A stretch of DNA of 64,000 nucleotides. It comes from Aureimonas sp. Leaf427 (GTDB lineage: Bacteria > Pseudomonadota > Alphaproteobacteria > Rhizobiales > Rhizobiaceae). Each line of letters opens with the position of its first letter. Positions within the stretch are counted from its first letter, which is position 1. Location of the stretch: positions 186,001 to 250,000 of the forward strand of contig NZ_LMQW01000034.1 in NCBI RefSeq assembly GCF_001425485.1. The letters run 5' to 3'. The notes beneath the pieces were generated by a model. That model was not told where the DNA came from, did not search any database, and worked only from the letters and a program-made list of their open reading frames with translations. Of the stretch, positions 28,113-38,153 are shown piece after piece. Both the position numbers and the translations under genes were made by a program.

Positions 28113-28964
28113 TCAGAGCGTCGGCAGCGTGGCGGGGTCGATGGAAAGGCCGGGCGTTTCCAGGCCGGCCGGGGAGAGGGTGAAGATTTCGCAGCCCGTC
28201 TCGGTGATGCCGACCGTGTGCTCGTACTGGGCCGAGAGCGTGCGGTCCCGCGTGACGGCGGTCCAGCCGTCCGGCAGGACCTTCACATGGGGCCGCCCGA
28301 GATTGATCATCGGCTCGATGGTGAAGATCATGCCGGGGCGGATTTCCGCTCCGTCGCCGCGGCGGCCGTAGTGCAGGACGTTCGGCGCGTCGTGGAAGAG
28401 CCGCCCGACGCCGTGGCCGCAGAAGTCGCGCACGACCGAGCAGCGTTCGCCTTCGGCATAGTCCTGGATGGCGGCGCCGATGTCGCCCATGTGCCCGCCG
28501 GGCTTGGTCGCCGCGATGCCGAGCATCAGGGAGCGGTAGGTGACTTCGCAGAGCCGCTCGCCCGCACGCTTCACCTTGCCCACGGGATACATGCGCGAGG
28601 CGTCGCCATGATAGCCGTCGACGATCAGCGTCACGTCGATGTTGACGATGTCGCCGTCGCGCAGCGGCTTGTCGTTCGGGATGCCGTGGCAGACGACATG
28701 GTTGATCGAGGTGCAGACGCTCTTCATGTAGCCGCGATAGTTCAGCGTCGCGGGAAGGGCGCCGTTGGACAGGCCGAAGTGCAGGACATGGGCGTCGATC
28801 GCCTCGGTCGTGATGCCGGGCTTCACGATCTCGGCGAGACTGTCGAGGCAGCGCGCGGTGAGTTGGCAGGCGCGCCGCATGCCTTCGAAGGCCTCGGCAT
28901 CGTAGAGGCGGATGGCGCCCGTGTTGCGCGAGGGCAGCACTTCGGCTTCGAGATAGGTCGTCAT
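28113..28964 (-). CDS. map: type I methionine aminopeptidase
   Basis: A 283-residue dinuclear-metal enzyme that removes the initiator Met. The metal ligands are visible: [18 protein letters not shown] (two Asp), [12 protein letters not shown] (His), IFTIEPMI (Glu) and a late Glu in [12 protein letters not shown] 25-residue N-terminal extension before EGMRRA is common in alphaproteobacteria. It is co-directional with radC, whose start is five bases past this stop. Confidence 0.96.
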   Translation of the reverse strand: MTTYLEAEVLPSRNTGAIRLYDAEAFEGMRRACQLTARCLDSLAEIVKPGITTEAIDAHVLHFGLSNGALPATLNYRGYMKSVCTSINHVVCHGIPNDKPLRDGDIVNIDVTLIVDGYHGDASRMYPVGKVKRAGERLCEVTYRSLMLGIAATKPGGHMGDIGAAIQDYAEGERCSVVRDFCGHGVGRLFHDAPNVLHYGRRGDGAEIRPGMIFTIEPMINLGRPHVKVLPDGWTAVTRDRTLSAQYEHTVGITETGCEIFTLSPAGLETPGLSIDPATLPTL

Positions 28965-29088
28965 GAGCGGTCCAGGCAGCGAGTGTGCGGCATCGGATGA
29001 GCCTTGGATGTCGCACCGAATGCGGCCGGCTTCAACCCCGCCGCCTCGTTCACGCGCCGCGAACGTCCTCGCGGCGCCGGCGCTTTTC

Positions 29089-30921
29089 TCAGCAGCGGAC
29101 CGTGACGTAGGAGCCCGGCGCGTCCTCGATCGGCGTCAGCTTGCCGCCGCCGGGCTCGCGGGCCGGCACGCGCTCGCCCGAAAGCGGCTCGATCCAGGCC
29201 TGCCAGTGCGGCCACCAGGAGCCGGGCGTTTCCTCCGCGCCCTGCAGCCAGTCCTTGTAGCTGCGATCGGGCGAGGGCTTTTGACCCGTCCAGTACTGAT
29301 ACTTGCCCTTGTCCGGCGGGTTCACGACGCCGGAAATATGGCCGGACCCGGTGAGCACGAAGGTGACGTTCGGGCCGAGGAGCAGGCTCCCCGTGTAGAC
29401 GCTGAGGGCCGGGGCGATGTGGTCCTCCTTCGTCGCCAGATTGTAGATCGGGATATCCACCTTGGAGAGGTCGAGCGCGACGCCGTCGATCTCCATGCGG
29501 CCGGTCGCGAGCCGGTTCTCCAGATAGCAGTTGCGCAGATAGAAGAGGTGGTTCGCCCGCGGCATGCGCGTCGAGTCGGAGTTCCAGTAGAGAAGGTCGA
29601 AGGGCATCGGCTCCTTGCCCTTCAGGTAGTTGTTGACGAAGTAGGGCCAGATCATGTCGCCGGCCCGTAGCATGTTGAAGGCGGTCGCCATGCGCGAGCC
29701 GTCGAGATAGCCCTTGGTCTTCATGCTGTCCGCCAGAGAGGCCAACTGCTCCTCGTCGACGAAGACCTTGAGGTCTCCGGCATGGGTGAAATCGACCTGC
29801 GTCGTCAGGAGCGTTGCGGAGGCGATGCGGTCGTCGCCGATCGTGGCGAGATAGGCCATGGCCGCCGACAGAAGCGTGCCGCCGACGCAGTAGCCGGCCA
29901 CGTTGACCTGCCGCTCGCCCGTCGACTCCTCGATCGTGTCGAGCGCGAAGAAGACGCCTTCGTGAATGTAGTCGCGCCAGTCCTTGGCCGCGTGGCTCTC
30001 GTCGGGATTGACCCAGGAGATCACGAAGACCGTATGCCCTTCGGCAACCGCCCAGCGGATGAAGGATTTCTGCGGGTTCAGATCGAGAATGTAGAACTTG
30101 TTGATCCAGGGCGGGCAGATCAGTAGCGGGCGCTTCAGCACCGTCTCGGTCGAGGGCGCGTATTGGAGGATCTGGCAGACCTCGTTCTGGGCGACGACCT
30201 TGCCGGGCGACAGGGCCATGTCGCGGCCGACGACGAAGCGCGTGGGGTCCGACTGTCGCATGCGAAGCTGCCCGCGGCCGGCAGCCATGTCCTCGGCGAA
30301 CATCTTCATGCCGCGCACGAGATTGGCGCCGTTCGATTCGACTGTCTCCCGGTAGAGCTCGGGATTGGTCAGGATGAAGTTCGACGGCGACAGCGCATGG
30401 GTGATCTGGCGGACGTAGAAGGAGGCCTTGTGCTTGGTGTGCGGGTCGAGGTCCTCGGCCTTCTCGACGAGTTCGTCCGCCCATTTCGACGTCGTCAGAT
30501 AGGCCTGCCGGAGCGTGTCGTAGAGAATGTTCTCATGCCATTCGGGATCGGCGAAGCGCTTGTCCGACGTGGCACTGTCGGGCTTGGTGGCCTCGATCTC
30601 GCCGCTGAGACGGCGAACGGCATGCGACCAGACGTCGAGATAGCCCGTCATGAGGCTCGTCTGCGCCTCGAGCATGCGGGAGGGCTCGGACATCCAGTAG
30701 TCCGCGAGCTTGCCGAGGGTGGAAACGAGCTGGTTCACGCCGACCGGACCCTCGTCGACCACTTCGCCCTTCTCCAGCGGCTCGACCCAGGCGGCCGCGG
30801 CCTTGCCCAGATGCTCGATCACATGCGCCATGTTGCGCGTGAAGGCCTCCGGGTCCTTCGGCACGAAGGGCTTGGACGTGTTGATCTCGGGTTGCTGCCA
30901 ACTCGATCGATTGCCGTCCAT
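29089..30921 (-). CDS. phaC: class I poly(3-hydroxyalkanoate) synthase PhaC
   Basis: A 610-residue polymerase of PHA granules, joining hydroxyacyl-CoA monomers. The lipase-like box is GYCVGGT with the nucleophile Cys near residue 330, and the catalytic Asp and His lie in ATKEDHIAP and GSGHISGVVNPP. The N-terminal domain with the FILTNPELYRETVES segment is typical of class I. The start at 30921 (MDGNRSSWQ) is set by a GGGAGGAG site. No phasin or phaAB gene is in the window. Confidence 0.95.
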   Translation of the reverse strand: MDGNRSSWQQPEINTSKPFVPKDPEAFTRNMAHVIEHLGKAAAAWVEPLEKGEVVDEGPVGVNQLVSTLGKLADYWMSEPSRMLEAQTSLMTGYLDVWSHAVRRLSGEIEATKPDSATSDKRFADPEWHENILYDTLRQAYLTTSKWADELVEKAEDLDPHTKHKASFYVRQITHALSPSNFILTNPELYRETVESNGANLVRGMKMFAEDMAAGRGQLRMRQSDPTRFVVGRDMALSPGKVVAQNEVCQILQYAPSTETVLKRPLLICPPWINKFYILDLNPQKSFIRWAVAEGHTVFVISWVNPDESHAAKDWRDYIHEGVFFALDTIEESTGERQVNVAGYCVGGTLLSAAMAYLATIGDDRIASATLLTTQVDFTHAGDLKVFVDEEQLASLADSMKTKGYLDGSRMATAFNMLRAGDMIWPYFVNNYLKGKEPMPFDLLYWNSDSTRMPRANHLFYLRNCYLENRLATGRMEIDGVALDLSKVDIPIYNLATKEDHIAPALSVYTGSLLLGPNVTFVLTGSGHISGVVNPPDKGKYQYWTGQKPSPDRSYKDWLQGAEETPGSWWPHWQAWIEPLSGERVPAREPGGGKLTPIEDAPGSYVTVRC

Positions 30922-31198
30922 GATCGTCTCCTCCCGGCCGTCCCATGCCCTGCCATCGCCGCCAGAGCCCGCACGACGAGAGCCCGGCGCCTGCGATCGT
31001 CTCGGCGCCATCGGATGGTGCCGGGATCGGCGGGGCGCCACGTCCTCGAGCGCTCTCGTTATGACTGTAAAAGCACAGATCGGGCCGCTTGTTCAGCCAT
31101 TGGCTGTGCTGCACCGCCGTTGCCGAAGGGTTTTCTTCCAAAGCCGTCGTCCCTGCGCTATGAGCGAGGCGAACCATGATGAAGGCGGGGCGACCGCG

Positions 31199-31645
31199 AT
31201 GATGACGAATTCGCGCGGCGGCTCGCTTTGCGCCCTGGCCGGTCTCGCCTTCGGGCTTGCCGGATGCCAGTCGATCCTGCCCGGCGACGGGCCGTCGCGC
31301 CTTGCCCTGCGCCAGGCGCCGGTCGTCGCATCCTCCGGGCAGAAGCTCGGGCCGGACGGCTATCCGCTGCTCGGCGCCTTTCCCAATTCCGCGGCTCCGC
31401 AGATCGACGACGCCTCGGTCCAGGCCGCGCGCGGCGGTCTGGAGACGGCGGCGACCTCCCAGAATGCGACGGCCGCATCGGCCAACGCCTCCTATCAGGC
31501 CAAGCTTGCCGAGATGCAGGCGATCAAGACGCAGCAGAGCAAGGACGTCGCGGCGGCGCTCGCGCCTCCGCCGGCCGGCACCTCGGCAAAGCCGGCGGCG
31601 GACGATCCGGCGGCGGTGCTTCGCGAGATCGAAGGCCGGCGCTAG
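31199..31645 (+). CDS. putative lipoprotein
   Basis: A 148-residue protein: MMTNSRGGS, a hydrophobic stretch and the lipobox LAGC (Cys near residue 22). The mature part is Ala-, Pro- and Gln-rich and low in complexity, with a coiled stretch AKLAEMQAIKTQQSKDV. An upstream ATG at 31160 would add 13 residues before the signal. No function is evident. It is divergent from phaC and 141 bases before the aminotransferase gene. Confidence 0.65.
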   Translation: MMTNSRGGSLCALAGLAFGLAGCQSILPGDGPSRLALRQAPVVASSGQKLGPDGYPLLGAFPNSAAPQIDDASVQAARGGLETAATSQNATAASANASYQAKLAEMQAIKTQQSKDVAAALAPPPAGTSAKPAADDPAAVLREIEGRR

Positions 31646-31786
31646 GGACCGCTTTCGGCAGAGGCAGATCGGCGGTTCCGCCGCGCTTCGCCGAAGCGGA
31701 CCGAGCCCACGGGGCCGTTCCGAATTCATATCGACGCGTTCGGCGAGCCGGGAGGGCCGCCGCATTTCATCAGATGGGGATGATCC

Positions 31787-33007
31787 ATGACCGAGGAGTT
31801 CCACAAGGTCCGCCGCCTTCCGCCTTACGTCTTCGAGGAGGTGAACCGGCTGAAGGCGAGCGCGCGCGCCAAGGGCGCCGACATCGTCGATCTCGGCATG
31901 GGCAATCCGGACCTGCCGACGCCGACCTTCGTCGTGGACAAGCTCTGCGAGGCGATCCGCGATCCGCGCACGCACCGCTACTCCGCCTCCAAGGGGATCG
32001 CCGGTCTTCGCCGCGCGCAGGCCGCCTATTACGAGCGGCGCTTCAACGTGAAGCTCGACCCCAACACCGAGATCGTGGCGACGCTCGGCTCGAAGGAGGG
32101 CTTCGCCAACATGGCGCAGGCGATCACCGCGCCCGGCGACGTCGTGCTCTGCCCCAACCCGACCTATCCGATCCACGCCTTCGGCTTCCTCATGGCCGGC
32201 GGCACGATCCGCGCGATTCCCGCCAAGCCCGACGACGACTTCCTCGTCGCCATCGAGCGCGCCGTGCGCCATTCGATTCCGAAACCGCTCGCCATCATCC
32301 TGAACTTCCCGGCGAACCCGACGGCCTATGTCGCCGACCTCAAGTTCTACGAGGCGGTCGTCGCCTTCGCCAAGAAGCACGAGATCATCATCCTCTCCGA
32401 TCTCGCCTATGCCGAGATCTATTTCGACGGCCCGCCGCCGCCTTCGATCCTCGAAGTGCCCGGCGCGATCGACGTCGCCGTGGAGTTCACCTCCATGTCG
32501 AAGACCTTCTCCATGCCGGGCTGGCGCATCGGCTTCGCGGTGGGCAACCGGCGGCTGATCGCCGCGCTCGCCCGCGTGAAGTCCTATCTCGACTATGGCG
32601 CGTTCACGCCGATCCAGGTCGCCGCGACCGCCGCGCTCAATGCCGGCGACGATGCGATCGCGGAGGTCCGGTCGATCTACAAGCACCGCCGAGACGTGCT
32701 CGTCGACAGTTTCGGCCGATCGGGCTGGAAGGTGCCGTCGCCCTCCTCGACGATGTTCGCCTGGGTGCCGATTCCGGAGGCCTATCGCCATCTCGGCTCG
32801 CTGGAATTCTCCAAGCTCCTGATCGAGAAGGCCGATGTCGCGGTCGCGCCGGGCGTCGGCTTCGGCGAGCACGGAGACGACTACGTGCGCATCGCGCTCG
32901 TGGAGAACGAGCACCGCATCCGGCAGGCTGCGCGAAACATCAAGCGCTTCCTTGCGCCCCCGACGGAAGCCGGGCAGAACGTCGTGCCGTTCAGCGCCCG
33001 CGCCTGA
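31787..33007 (+). CDS. class I/II PLP-dependent aminotransferase (LL-DAP/alanine type)
   Basis: A 406-residue fold-type I transaminase. The PLP Lys is in FTSMSKTFSMPGWRIGFA near residue 240. NFPANPTAYVADL and DLAYAEIYFDG give the Asn and Asp/Tyr that hold the cofactor. The opening YVFEEVNRLKASARAKGADIVDLGMGNPDLPTP is the pattern of the group annotated as LL-diaminopimelate or alanine transaminase. It precedes hom by 81 bases in the same direction, which hints at a role in amino-acid synthesis. Confidence 0.9.
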   Translation: MTEEFHKVRRLPPYVFEEVNRLKASARAKGADIVDLGMGNPDLPTPTFVVDKLCEAIRDPRTHRYSASKGIAGLRRAQAAYYERRFNVKLDPNTEIVATLGSKEGFANMAQAITAPGDVVLCPNPTYPIHAFGFLMAGGTIRAIPAKPDDDFLVAIERAVRHSIPKPLAIILNFPANPTAYVADLKFYEAVVAFAKKHEIIILSDLAYAEIYFDGPPPPSILEVPGAIDVAVEFTSMSKTFSMPGWRIGFAVGNRRLIAALARVKSYLDYGAFTPIQVAATAALNAGDDAIAEVRSIYKHRRDVLVDSFGRSGWKVPSPSSTMFAWVPIPEAYRHLGSLEFSKLLIEKADVAVAPGVGFGEHGDDYVRIALVENEHRIRQAARNIKRFLAPPTEAGQNVVPFSARA

Positions 33008-33088
33008 GGGCACGAGCGTTCCACACCGATGGGCGCGGCCGGACACGGCCCGCCCCGATCTCCAGAGCATGATGAAGGCAGGGGTCCC

Positions 33089-34393
33089 ATGGGCAGCCCG
33101 TTGAGGCTCGGCATTGCCGGGCTCGGAACCGTCGGCGCATCGGTCGCCAAGCGTCTGATCGAGATGGCGCCCCAGTTCGCCGCGCGGGCCGGCCGGCCGA
33201 TCGCGGTCTCGGCCGTCTCGGCGCGCGACGCCTCGCGCGACCGCGGCGTCGATCTCTCCGGCGCGACCTTCTTCGACGATCCGGTGAAGCTCGCGACCAA
33301 GGGCGAGATCGACGTCTTCGTCGAGCTGATGGGTGGCTCGGAAGGGCCGGCGCTGGAATCGGTGAAGGCCGCGCTGAACCGGGGGCTGCCGGTCGTCACC
33401 GCCAACAAGGCGCTGCTCGCCCATCACGGCATGGCGCTCGCCAGGCTCGCCCAGCGCAAGAACACAACGATCTTCTTCGAGGCGGCCGTCGCCGGCGGCA
33501 TCCCGATCATCAAGACGCTGCGCGAGTCGCTGGCGGGCAACACGATCAGCCGCGTCTACGGAATCCTGAACGGCACCTGCAACTACATGCTGACGCGCAT
33601 GGAGAAGGAGGGCATCGCCTTCGAGGACTGCCTGAAGGACGCGCAGCGCCTCGGCTATGCCGAAGCGGACCCGACCTTCGACATCGGCGGCTTCGACGCC
33701 GCCCACAAGCTGGCGCTCCTGACCTCGCTCGCCTTCGGCTGCGAGACCGATCTCGACTCGGTCTTCATCGAGGGCATTTCCGCGATCTCGAACGACGACA
33801 TCAAGGCGGCCGCCGAACTCGGCTACCGCATCAAGCTTCTGGCCGTCGCCCAGCGCACCGAGACCGGCATCGAGCAGCGCGTGCACCCGACGATGATCCC
33901 GGCGAGTTCCGCGCTCGCGCAGGTCGACGGCGTGACGAATGCGGTGGCGGTCGACACCGATCTTCTCGGCTCGATCCTCCTCGTCGGACCCGGCGCCGGC
34001 GGCAACGCGACCGCGTCGGCGGTTCTGGCCGACATCGTCGATATCGCGGTCGGCTCGGCGACGCCGACCTTCTCCGTCCAGCCGTCCGATCTCGTGCCCT
34101 ACAAGAAGGCCCGGATGCGGGCGCACGAGGGGGGCTACTACATCCGCCTCAGCGTGCTCGACCGCGTCGGCGCCTTCGCCTCTATCGCGCGGCGCATGGC
34201 CGAAAACGGCATCTCGCTGGATTCCATCGTGCAGCGAAAGCCGCAGGGAAGCCGCGAGGAGGAGACGGCGCCGGTCGTTCTCATCACGCACGAGACGACC
34301 GAAGCCGCCGTGCGCAAGGCGCTGGAAGGCCTGTCGCGCGACGGGCATCTGGCCGGCGAGCCGCGTATGATTCGAATCGAGCCTCTGGACTGA
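33089..34393 (+). CDS. hom: homoserine dehydrogenase
   Basis: A 434-residue NAD(P)-dependent enzyme that reduces aspartate semialdehyde to homoserine. It has the Rossmann turn GIAGLGTVGASV (residues 8-19), the catalytic region NGTCNYMLTRM and DPTFDIGGFDAAHKL, and a C-terminal ACT domain starting at YYIRLSVLDRVGAFASI. The start at 33089 is used since MGSPLRLGIAG begins the conserved fold and an AGGGG site is ahead. Allosteric control by threonine is expected from the ACT domain. Confidence 0.96.
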   Translation: MGSPLRLGIAGLGTVGASVAKRLIEMAPQFAARAGRPIAVSAVSARDASRDRGVDLSGATFFDDPVKLATKGEIDVFVELMGGSEGPALESVKAALNRGLPVVTANKALLAHHGMALARLAQRKNTTIFFEAAVAGGIPIIKTLRESLAGNTISRVYGILNGTCNYMLTRMEKEGIAFEDCLKDAQRLGYAEADPTFDIGGFDAAHKLALLTSLAFGCETDLDSVFIEGISAISNDDIKAAAELGYRIKLLAVAQRTETGIEQRVHPTMIPASSALAQVDGVTNAVAVDTDLLGSILLVGPGAGGNATASAVLADIVDIAVGSATPTFSVQPSDLVPYKKARMRAHEGGYYIRLSVLDRVGAFASIARRMAENGISLDSIVQRKPQGSREEETAPVVLITHETTEAAVRKALEGLSRDGHLAGEPRMIRIEPLD

Positions 34394-34486
34394 GGCCGCG
34401 GACCGTCATGGATCGGGCTCTTGGCGCGACCTGACGTTTCCGGGCTCGGCGTTCAAAGACCAGTCCACTCCTGGGAAGACAGATCG

Positions 34487-35476
34487 ATGAGCGACAGCAA
34501 GGCAGAGAGCGGACCGTTGGACCGGGCGCTGACGATGGAGATCCTGCGCGTGACGGAGCGCGCGGCCGTCGCGGCCGCCATGCTGCGCGGGCGCGGCGAC
34601 GAGAAGGCGGCCGATCAGGCGGCCGTGGACGCGATGCGCTCGGAGCTGAACCTTCTCACCATCAACGGCACGGTCGTGATCGGCGAGGGCGAGCGTGACG
34701 AGGCGCCGATGCTCTACATCGGCGAGCGCGTCGGCCGGGGCGAGGGGCCGGAGGTCGACATCGCGCTTGATCCGCTCGAGGGCACCACGATCTGCGCCAA
34801 GAACCTGCCGAACTCGCTGGCCGTCATCGCCATCGCCGAGCGCGGCAGCCTTCTCAACGCGCCCGACGTCTACATGGAGAAGATCGCGATCGGACCGGGC
34901 TATCCCGAGGACACGATCGGTCTCGACCGCTCCACCGAGGCGAACATTCTGGCGCTGGCCAAGGCCAAGGGCGTGCCGGTCGGCGAGATCACGGCCTGCA
35001 TTCTCGATCGGCCCCGCCATGCCAAGCTCGTGGAGGAGGTGCGCGCGACGGGCGCCGCGATCCGGCTTCTCGGCGACGGCGACGTGGCGGGCGTCATCCA
35101 CACGACGGACCCCGACGAGACCGGCATCGACATCTACATGGGCATCGGCGGCGCGCCGGAGGGTGTTCTGGCGGCGGCGGCGCTTCAGTGCACGGGCGGG
35201 CAGATGGTCGGGCGCCTGCAGCTCAACACCAACGAGAAGCGCATGCGCGCGGAGACGATGGGCATCGCCGACCCCTACAAGATCTACCGGCTGGAGGACA
35301 TGGCGCGCGGCGACGTGATCTTCGCGGCGACGGGCGTGACCGACGGCAATCTCCTCGACGGCGTGCGCTTCTACCGCGACCGCATCGAGACGCAGACGCT
35401 GGTGATGCGATCCTCGTCGAAGACGATCCGGAAGGTTCATGCCAAGCATTTCGACCGCAAGAAGTTCGGGCTTTAG
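34487..35476 (+). CDS. glpX: class II fructose-1,6-bisphosphatase
   Basis: A 329-residue GlpX phosphatase of gluconeogenesis. The metal-binding motifs GEGERDEAPML (near residue 66) and DPLEGTTICAKN (near 92) are present, as is the ADPYKIYRLEDM region. The start at 34487 (MSDSKAESG) has no ideal ribosome site but matches family N termini. It lies 93 bases after hom and 59 before recJ; the three read together in many rhizobia. Confidence 0.95.
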   Translation: MSDSKAESGPLDRALTMEILRVTERAAVAAAMLRGRGDEKAADQAAVDAMRSELNLLTINGTVVIGEGERDEAPMLYIGERVGRGEGPEVDIALDPLEGTTICAKNLPNSLAVIAIAERGSLLNAPDVYMEKIAIGPGYPEDTIGLDRSTEANILALAKAKGVPVGEITACILDRPRHAKLVEEVRATGAAIRLLGDGDVAGVIHTTDPDETGIDIYMGIGGAPEGVLAAAALQCTGGQMVGRLQLNTNEKRMRAETMGIADPYKIYRLEDMARGDVIFAATGVTDGNLLDGVRFYRDRIETQTLVMRSSSKTIRKVHAKHFDRKKFGL

Positions 35477-35535
35477 GGCGATCCGGCCCTTGCCGGCTCG
35501 CGCCGCCCCCGGCTCCGTTGGCCGCTGAACCCGTC

Positions 35536-37323
35536 ATGAGCGAACGACTGTTCCTCGGTGTCGAGGCGTCCGCGGGCGGGCGCCGCTGGGTGCATTCGCT
35601 GAGCGAGCGCGGCGAACAGCTTGCCTCGCAGATCGTCCAGACGCATGGCCTGCCCGATATCCTCGCGCGGGTGCTCTCCGCGCGCGGAATCGCCCCGCCC
35701 GACGCGCTGCGATTCCTCGCGCCGACGATCCGCGACCTCATGCCGGACCCGTCCAGCCTGACGGACATGGACGCGGCCGCCGCGCGCCTCGCCGACGCGG
35801 TGGAGCGGCGGGAGCCGGTCGCGATCTTCGGCGACTACGACGTGGACGGCGCCGCCTCGGCCGCGCTTCTCTGGCGCTATCTCGCGCATTTCGGGCTCGA
35901 TCCCGTCATCCGCATCCCCGACCGCATCACCGAAGGCTACGGGCCGAACCCGGAGGCGATCGGCGAACTCGCCGCCGCCGGCGCCCGGCTGATCGTGACC
36001 GTCGACTGCGGCACGACGAGCTTCGAGGCGCTGGAGGCCGGACGGACGGCGGGCGTCGACGTCGTCGTGCTCGACCATCACCAGACCGGCGCCTCGCTGC
36101 CGCCGGCCGTGGCGATCGTCAATCCGAACCGGCAGGACGATCTCTCCGGCCAGGGTCATCTGGCCGCCGTCGGCGTCGTGTTCCTGACCTGCGCGGCCAT
36201 CTCGCGGGAGCTTCGCCGCCGGGGGCGGCGGGCGGCCGATCTGCCGGACATCCTGTCCATGCTGGATCTGGCGGCGCTCGCCACCATCTGCGACGTCGTG
36301 CCGCTGACCGGGTTCAACCGGGCGCTGGTCGTCAAGGGCCTTTCGGTCATGCGTGCGCAGGGCAATGCCGGGCTGCGGGCGCTGGCCGAGGTCGCGCGCG
36401 TCTCGGGGCCGCTCGATCCCTATCATCTCGGCTTCATCCTCGGGCCCCGGATCAATGCGGGCGGCCGGATCGGCGAGGCCCATCTCGGAAGCCGACTTCT
36501 GACGGTCTCCGACGCGAACGAGGCCACGGCGCTCGCGCTCCAGCTCCACAGCCTGAACGAGGAGCGCCAGGCTATGGAGCGGCACATGGTGGCCGAGGCG
36601 GAAGCCGAGGTCGCCGCCGAGATCGGCGCGGGCGAGGGGCCGCCGGTTCTGGTCGCGGTCGGCGCGGAATGGCATCCGGGCATCGTCGGGCTGATCGCGG
36701 CGCGGCTGAAGGAGCGCCATCGCCGGCCGGCCTTCGCCATCGCCTTCGATCCGTCCGGCAAGGGCAGCGGCTCCGGCCGCTCGGTGCCGGGCTTCGACAT
36801 CGGCACGCTCGTGCGCGGAGCGGTCGAGGCGGGCATTCTGGAGAAAGGGGGCGGACACCGCATGGCCGCCGGTCTGACCATTCGCCGCGAATCGCTCGGC
36901 GCCTTCCGGGCCTATGTCGAGACCCATGCGGGCACGCTGGCGGCCGATCTTCGCAAGGGCGAGGCTCTCGCGATCGACGGCGCGGTCAGCGCCATGGGGC
37001 TGACGCGCGGGCTGCTCGACCATATCGAAAGCGCCGGCCCCTACGGCTCCGGCCATGCCGCGCCCGTGCTGGCTCTGCCGCGCCACCGGGTGGAATCGTC
37101 GGGAACGGTCGGCACCGGCCATGTGCGCGCGACGCTGAAGGCGCAGGACGGCGCGACGATCTCGGCCATCGCCTTCAGGGCCGAGGAGACGGATGTCGGA
37201 CGCGCGCTGCTCGACCACCGCAACAGGCTCGTGCACGTCGCGGGAACACCCGTTCTGGAGCGCTATCGCGGGCGGGAATCGGTCGGCTTCCGCATCATCG
37301 ACGTCGCGCCCGCCGGCCTCTGA
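35536..37323 (+). CDS. recJ: single-stranded-DNA exonuclease RecJ
   Basis: A 595-residue 5'-3' ssDNA nuclease of the DHH superfamily. The motifs IFGDYDVDGAASAALL (residues 96-111), VTVDCGTTS, the eponymous VLDHHQTGA and, in the DHHA1 domain, GSGRSVPGFDIG and EKGGGHRMAAG are all present. The C-terminal OB-like domain (GTGHVRATLKAQDG) completes the protein. A strong hairpin follows. Confidence 0.95.
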   Translation: MSERLFLGVEASAGGRRWVHSLSERGEQLASQIVQTHGLPDILARVLSARGIAPPDALRFLAPTIRDLMPDPSSLTDMDAAAARLADAVERREPVAIFGDYDVDGAASAALLWRYLAHFGLDPVIRIPDRITEGYGPNPEAIGELAAAGARLIVTVDCGTTSFEALEAGRTAGVDVVVLDHHQTGASLPPAVAIVNPNRQDDLSGQGHLAAVGVVFLTCAAISRELRRRGRRAADLPDILSMLDLAALATICDVVPLTGFNRALVVKGLSVMRAQGNAGLRALAEVARVSGPLDPYHLGFILGPRINAGGRIGEAHLGSRLLTVSDANEATALALQLHSLNEERQAMERHMVAEAEAEVAAEIGAGEGPPVLVAVGAEWHPGIVGLIAARLKERHRRPAFAIAFDPSGKGSGSGRSVPGFDIGTLVRGAVEAGILEKGGGHRMAAGLTIRRESLGAFRAYVETHAGTLAADLRKGEALAIDGAVSAMGLTRGLLDHIESAGPYGSGHAAPVLALPRHRVESSGTVGTGHVRATLKAQDGATISAIAFRAEETDVGRALLDHRNRLVHVAGTPVLERYRGRESVGFRIIDVAPAGL

Positions 37324-37330
37324 CGAGAAA

Positions 37331-37362
37331 GACCCGGCGGCCTTTCGGGCGCCGGGTCTCTC
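37331..37362 (+). terminator. intrinsic terminator after recJ
   Basis: The stem GACCCGGCG pairs with CGCCGGGTC around a ten-base loop, then TCTCTCTT follows. It begins eight bases past the recJ stop and also lies just past the end of the convergent gene at 37380. Confidence 0.75.
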
Positions 37363-37379
37363 TTCGAATGTGCAATGTT

Positions 37380-37709
37380 TCAGGCGACGTAGTCGTGATC
37401 GTCGCCGGTCGGGCGGTCCTCCGCCTGCTGGCGCACGGCCTCGTCCAGATCGTCCAGACCGTCCGCCGTCTCGTGCGAACCGGATGCGTCGTTTCCGGCG
37501 GTCAGTTCGCTCATCGGCTGCGTTGCGACGTCCATGTAGAGCGCGTCGTCGTCGGCAAGGCTTTCCGGCACCCTGTCCTCGGGATCGCGCGCGGACTCGC
37601 CGCCCGCACTTTCCAGAACGGGCTGATCGGCGTCGATCAACTCGCCTTCGGCGGCATAGCCCGTGCTCGGAACATTCGGCCGGCGCTGTTCGGGAAAATC
37701 CTTGGTCAT
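37380..37709 (-). CDS. small acidic, disordered protein (hypothetical)
   Basis: A 109-residue protein very rich in Asp, Glu, Ala and Gly with almost no hydrophobic core, so it is probably intrinsically disordered. It begins MTKDFPEQRRPNVPSTGYAAEGEL. An AGGAGA site 6-7 bases upstream fixes the start at 37709. No motif known to me. It is convergent with recJ and divergent from nothing close; the next feature is tRNA-Glu. Confidence 0.6.
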   Translation of the reverse strand: MTKDFPEQRRPNVPSTGYAAEGELIDADQPVLESAGGESARDPEDRVPESLADDDALYMDVATQPMSELTAGNDASGSHETADGLDDLDEAVRQQAEDRPTGDDHDYVA

Positions 37710-37949
37710 CTCGATCTCCTGTCGTTCGACATTCGAGACACCAATGATATGGCGGCAGAACGGTTGCCATCGAGGCCGGACGGAGGTCGGCCATCTGAGA
37801 TCGCGAGTTGGGAAATGGCTCTGGGGGGCGTGGCTTGACCGCTTGGCGGGTGATGCAGGCTCGGAGCCGGCAAGACGAGGCGTTTCGGAAAACCCGCTCA
37901 AACGAAAACGTCCGCCTCTTTCGAGACGGACGTTTCAACGCTGCGATCT

Positions 37950-38024
37950 TGGTACGCCCAAGGGGAGTCGAACCCCTCTCTCCACCGTGAAAGGGTGGCG
38001 TCCTAACCGATAGACGATGGGCGC
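37950..38024 (-). tRNA. tRNA-Glu (anticodon TTC)
   Basis: On the minus strand the acceptor GCGCCCA pairs with TGGGCGT, with a G-T at the first pair. The anticodon loop holds TTC, the T arm is GGGGTTCGACTCCCC, and the 3' CCA is encoded. Confidence 0.95.
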
Positions 38025-38153
38025 AGCGAGGGCGTGTATAAGTGCCTTCTTTGGAGGGCGCAAGGCCAGAAAGCAGGGAAGGATGCGGGTTTTTGCCGCT
38101 TATCCACAGAGCGCGCCGAAGCCCCGGGGATCGGACCGCAGGTCGCTGCCCGA

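Noticed and set aside
30922-31159. A PhaR-type operator in the phaC upstream region.
   Set aside because: TGCTGCACC-like words are present, but no convincing dyad; too weak to call.
30533-34348. A 1271-codon open frame on the minus strand across phaC's 5' end, the aminotransferase and hom.
   Set aside because: It is antisense to three well-recognised genes, has Arg/Asp-rich composition from high GC third positions and no ribosome site or motif.
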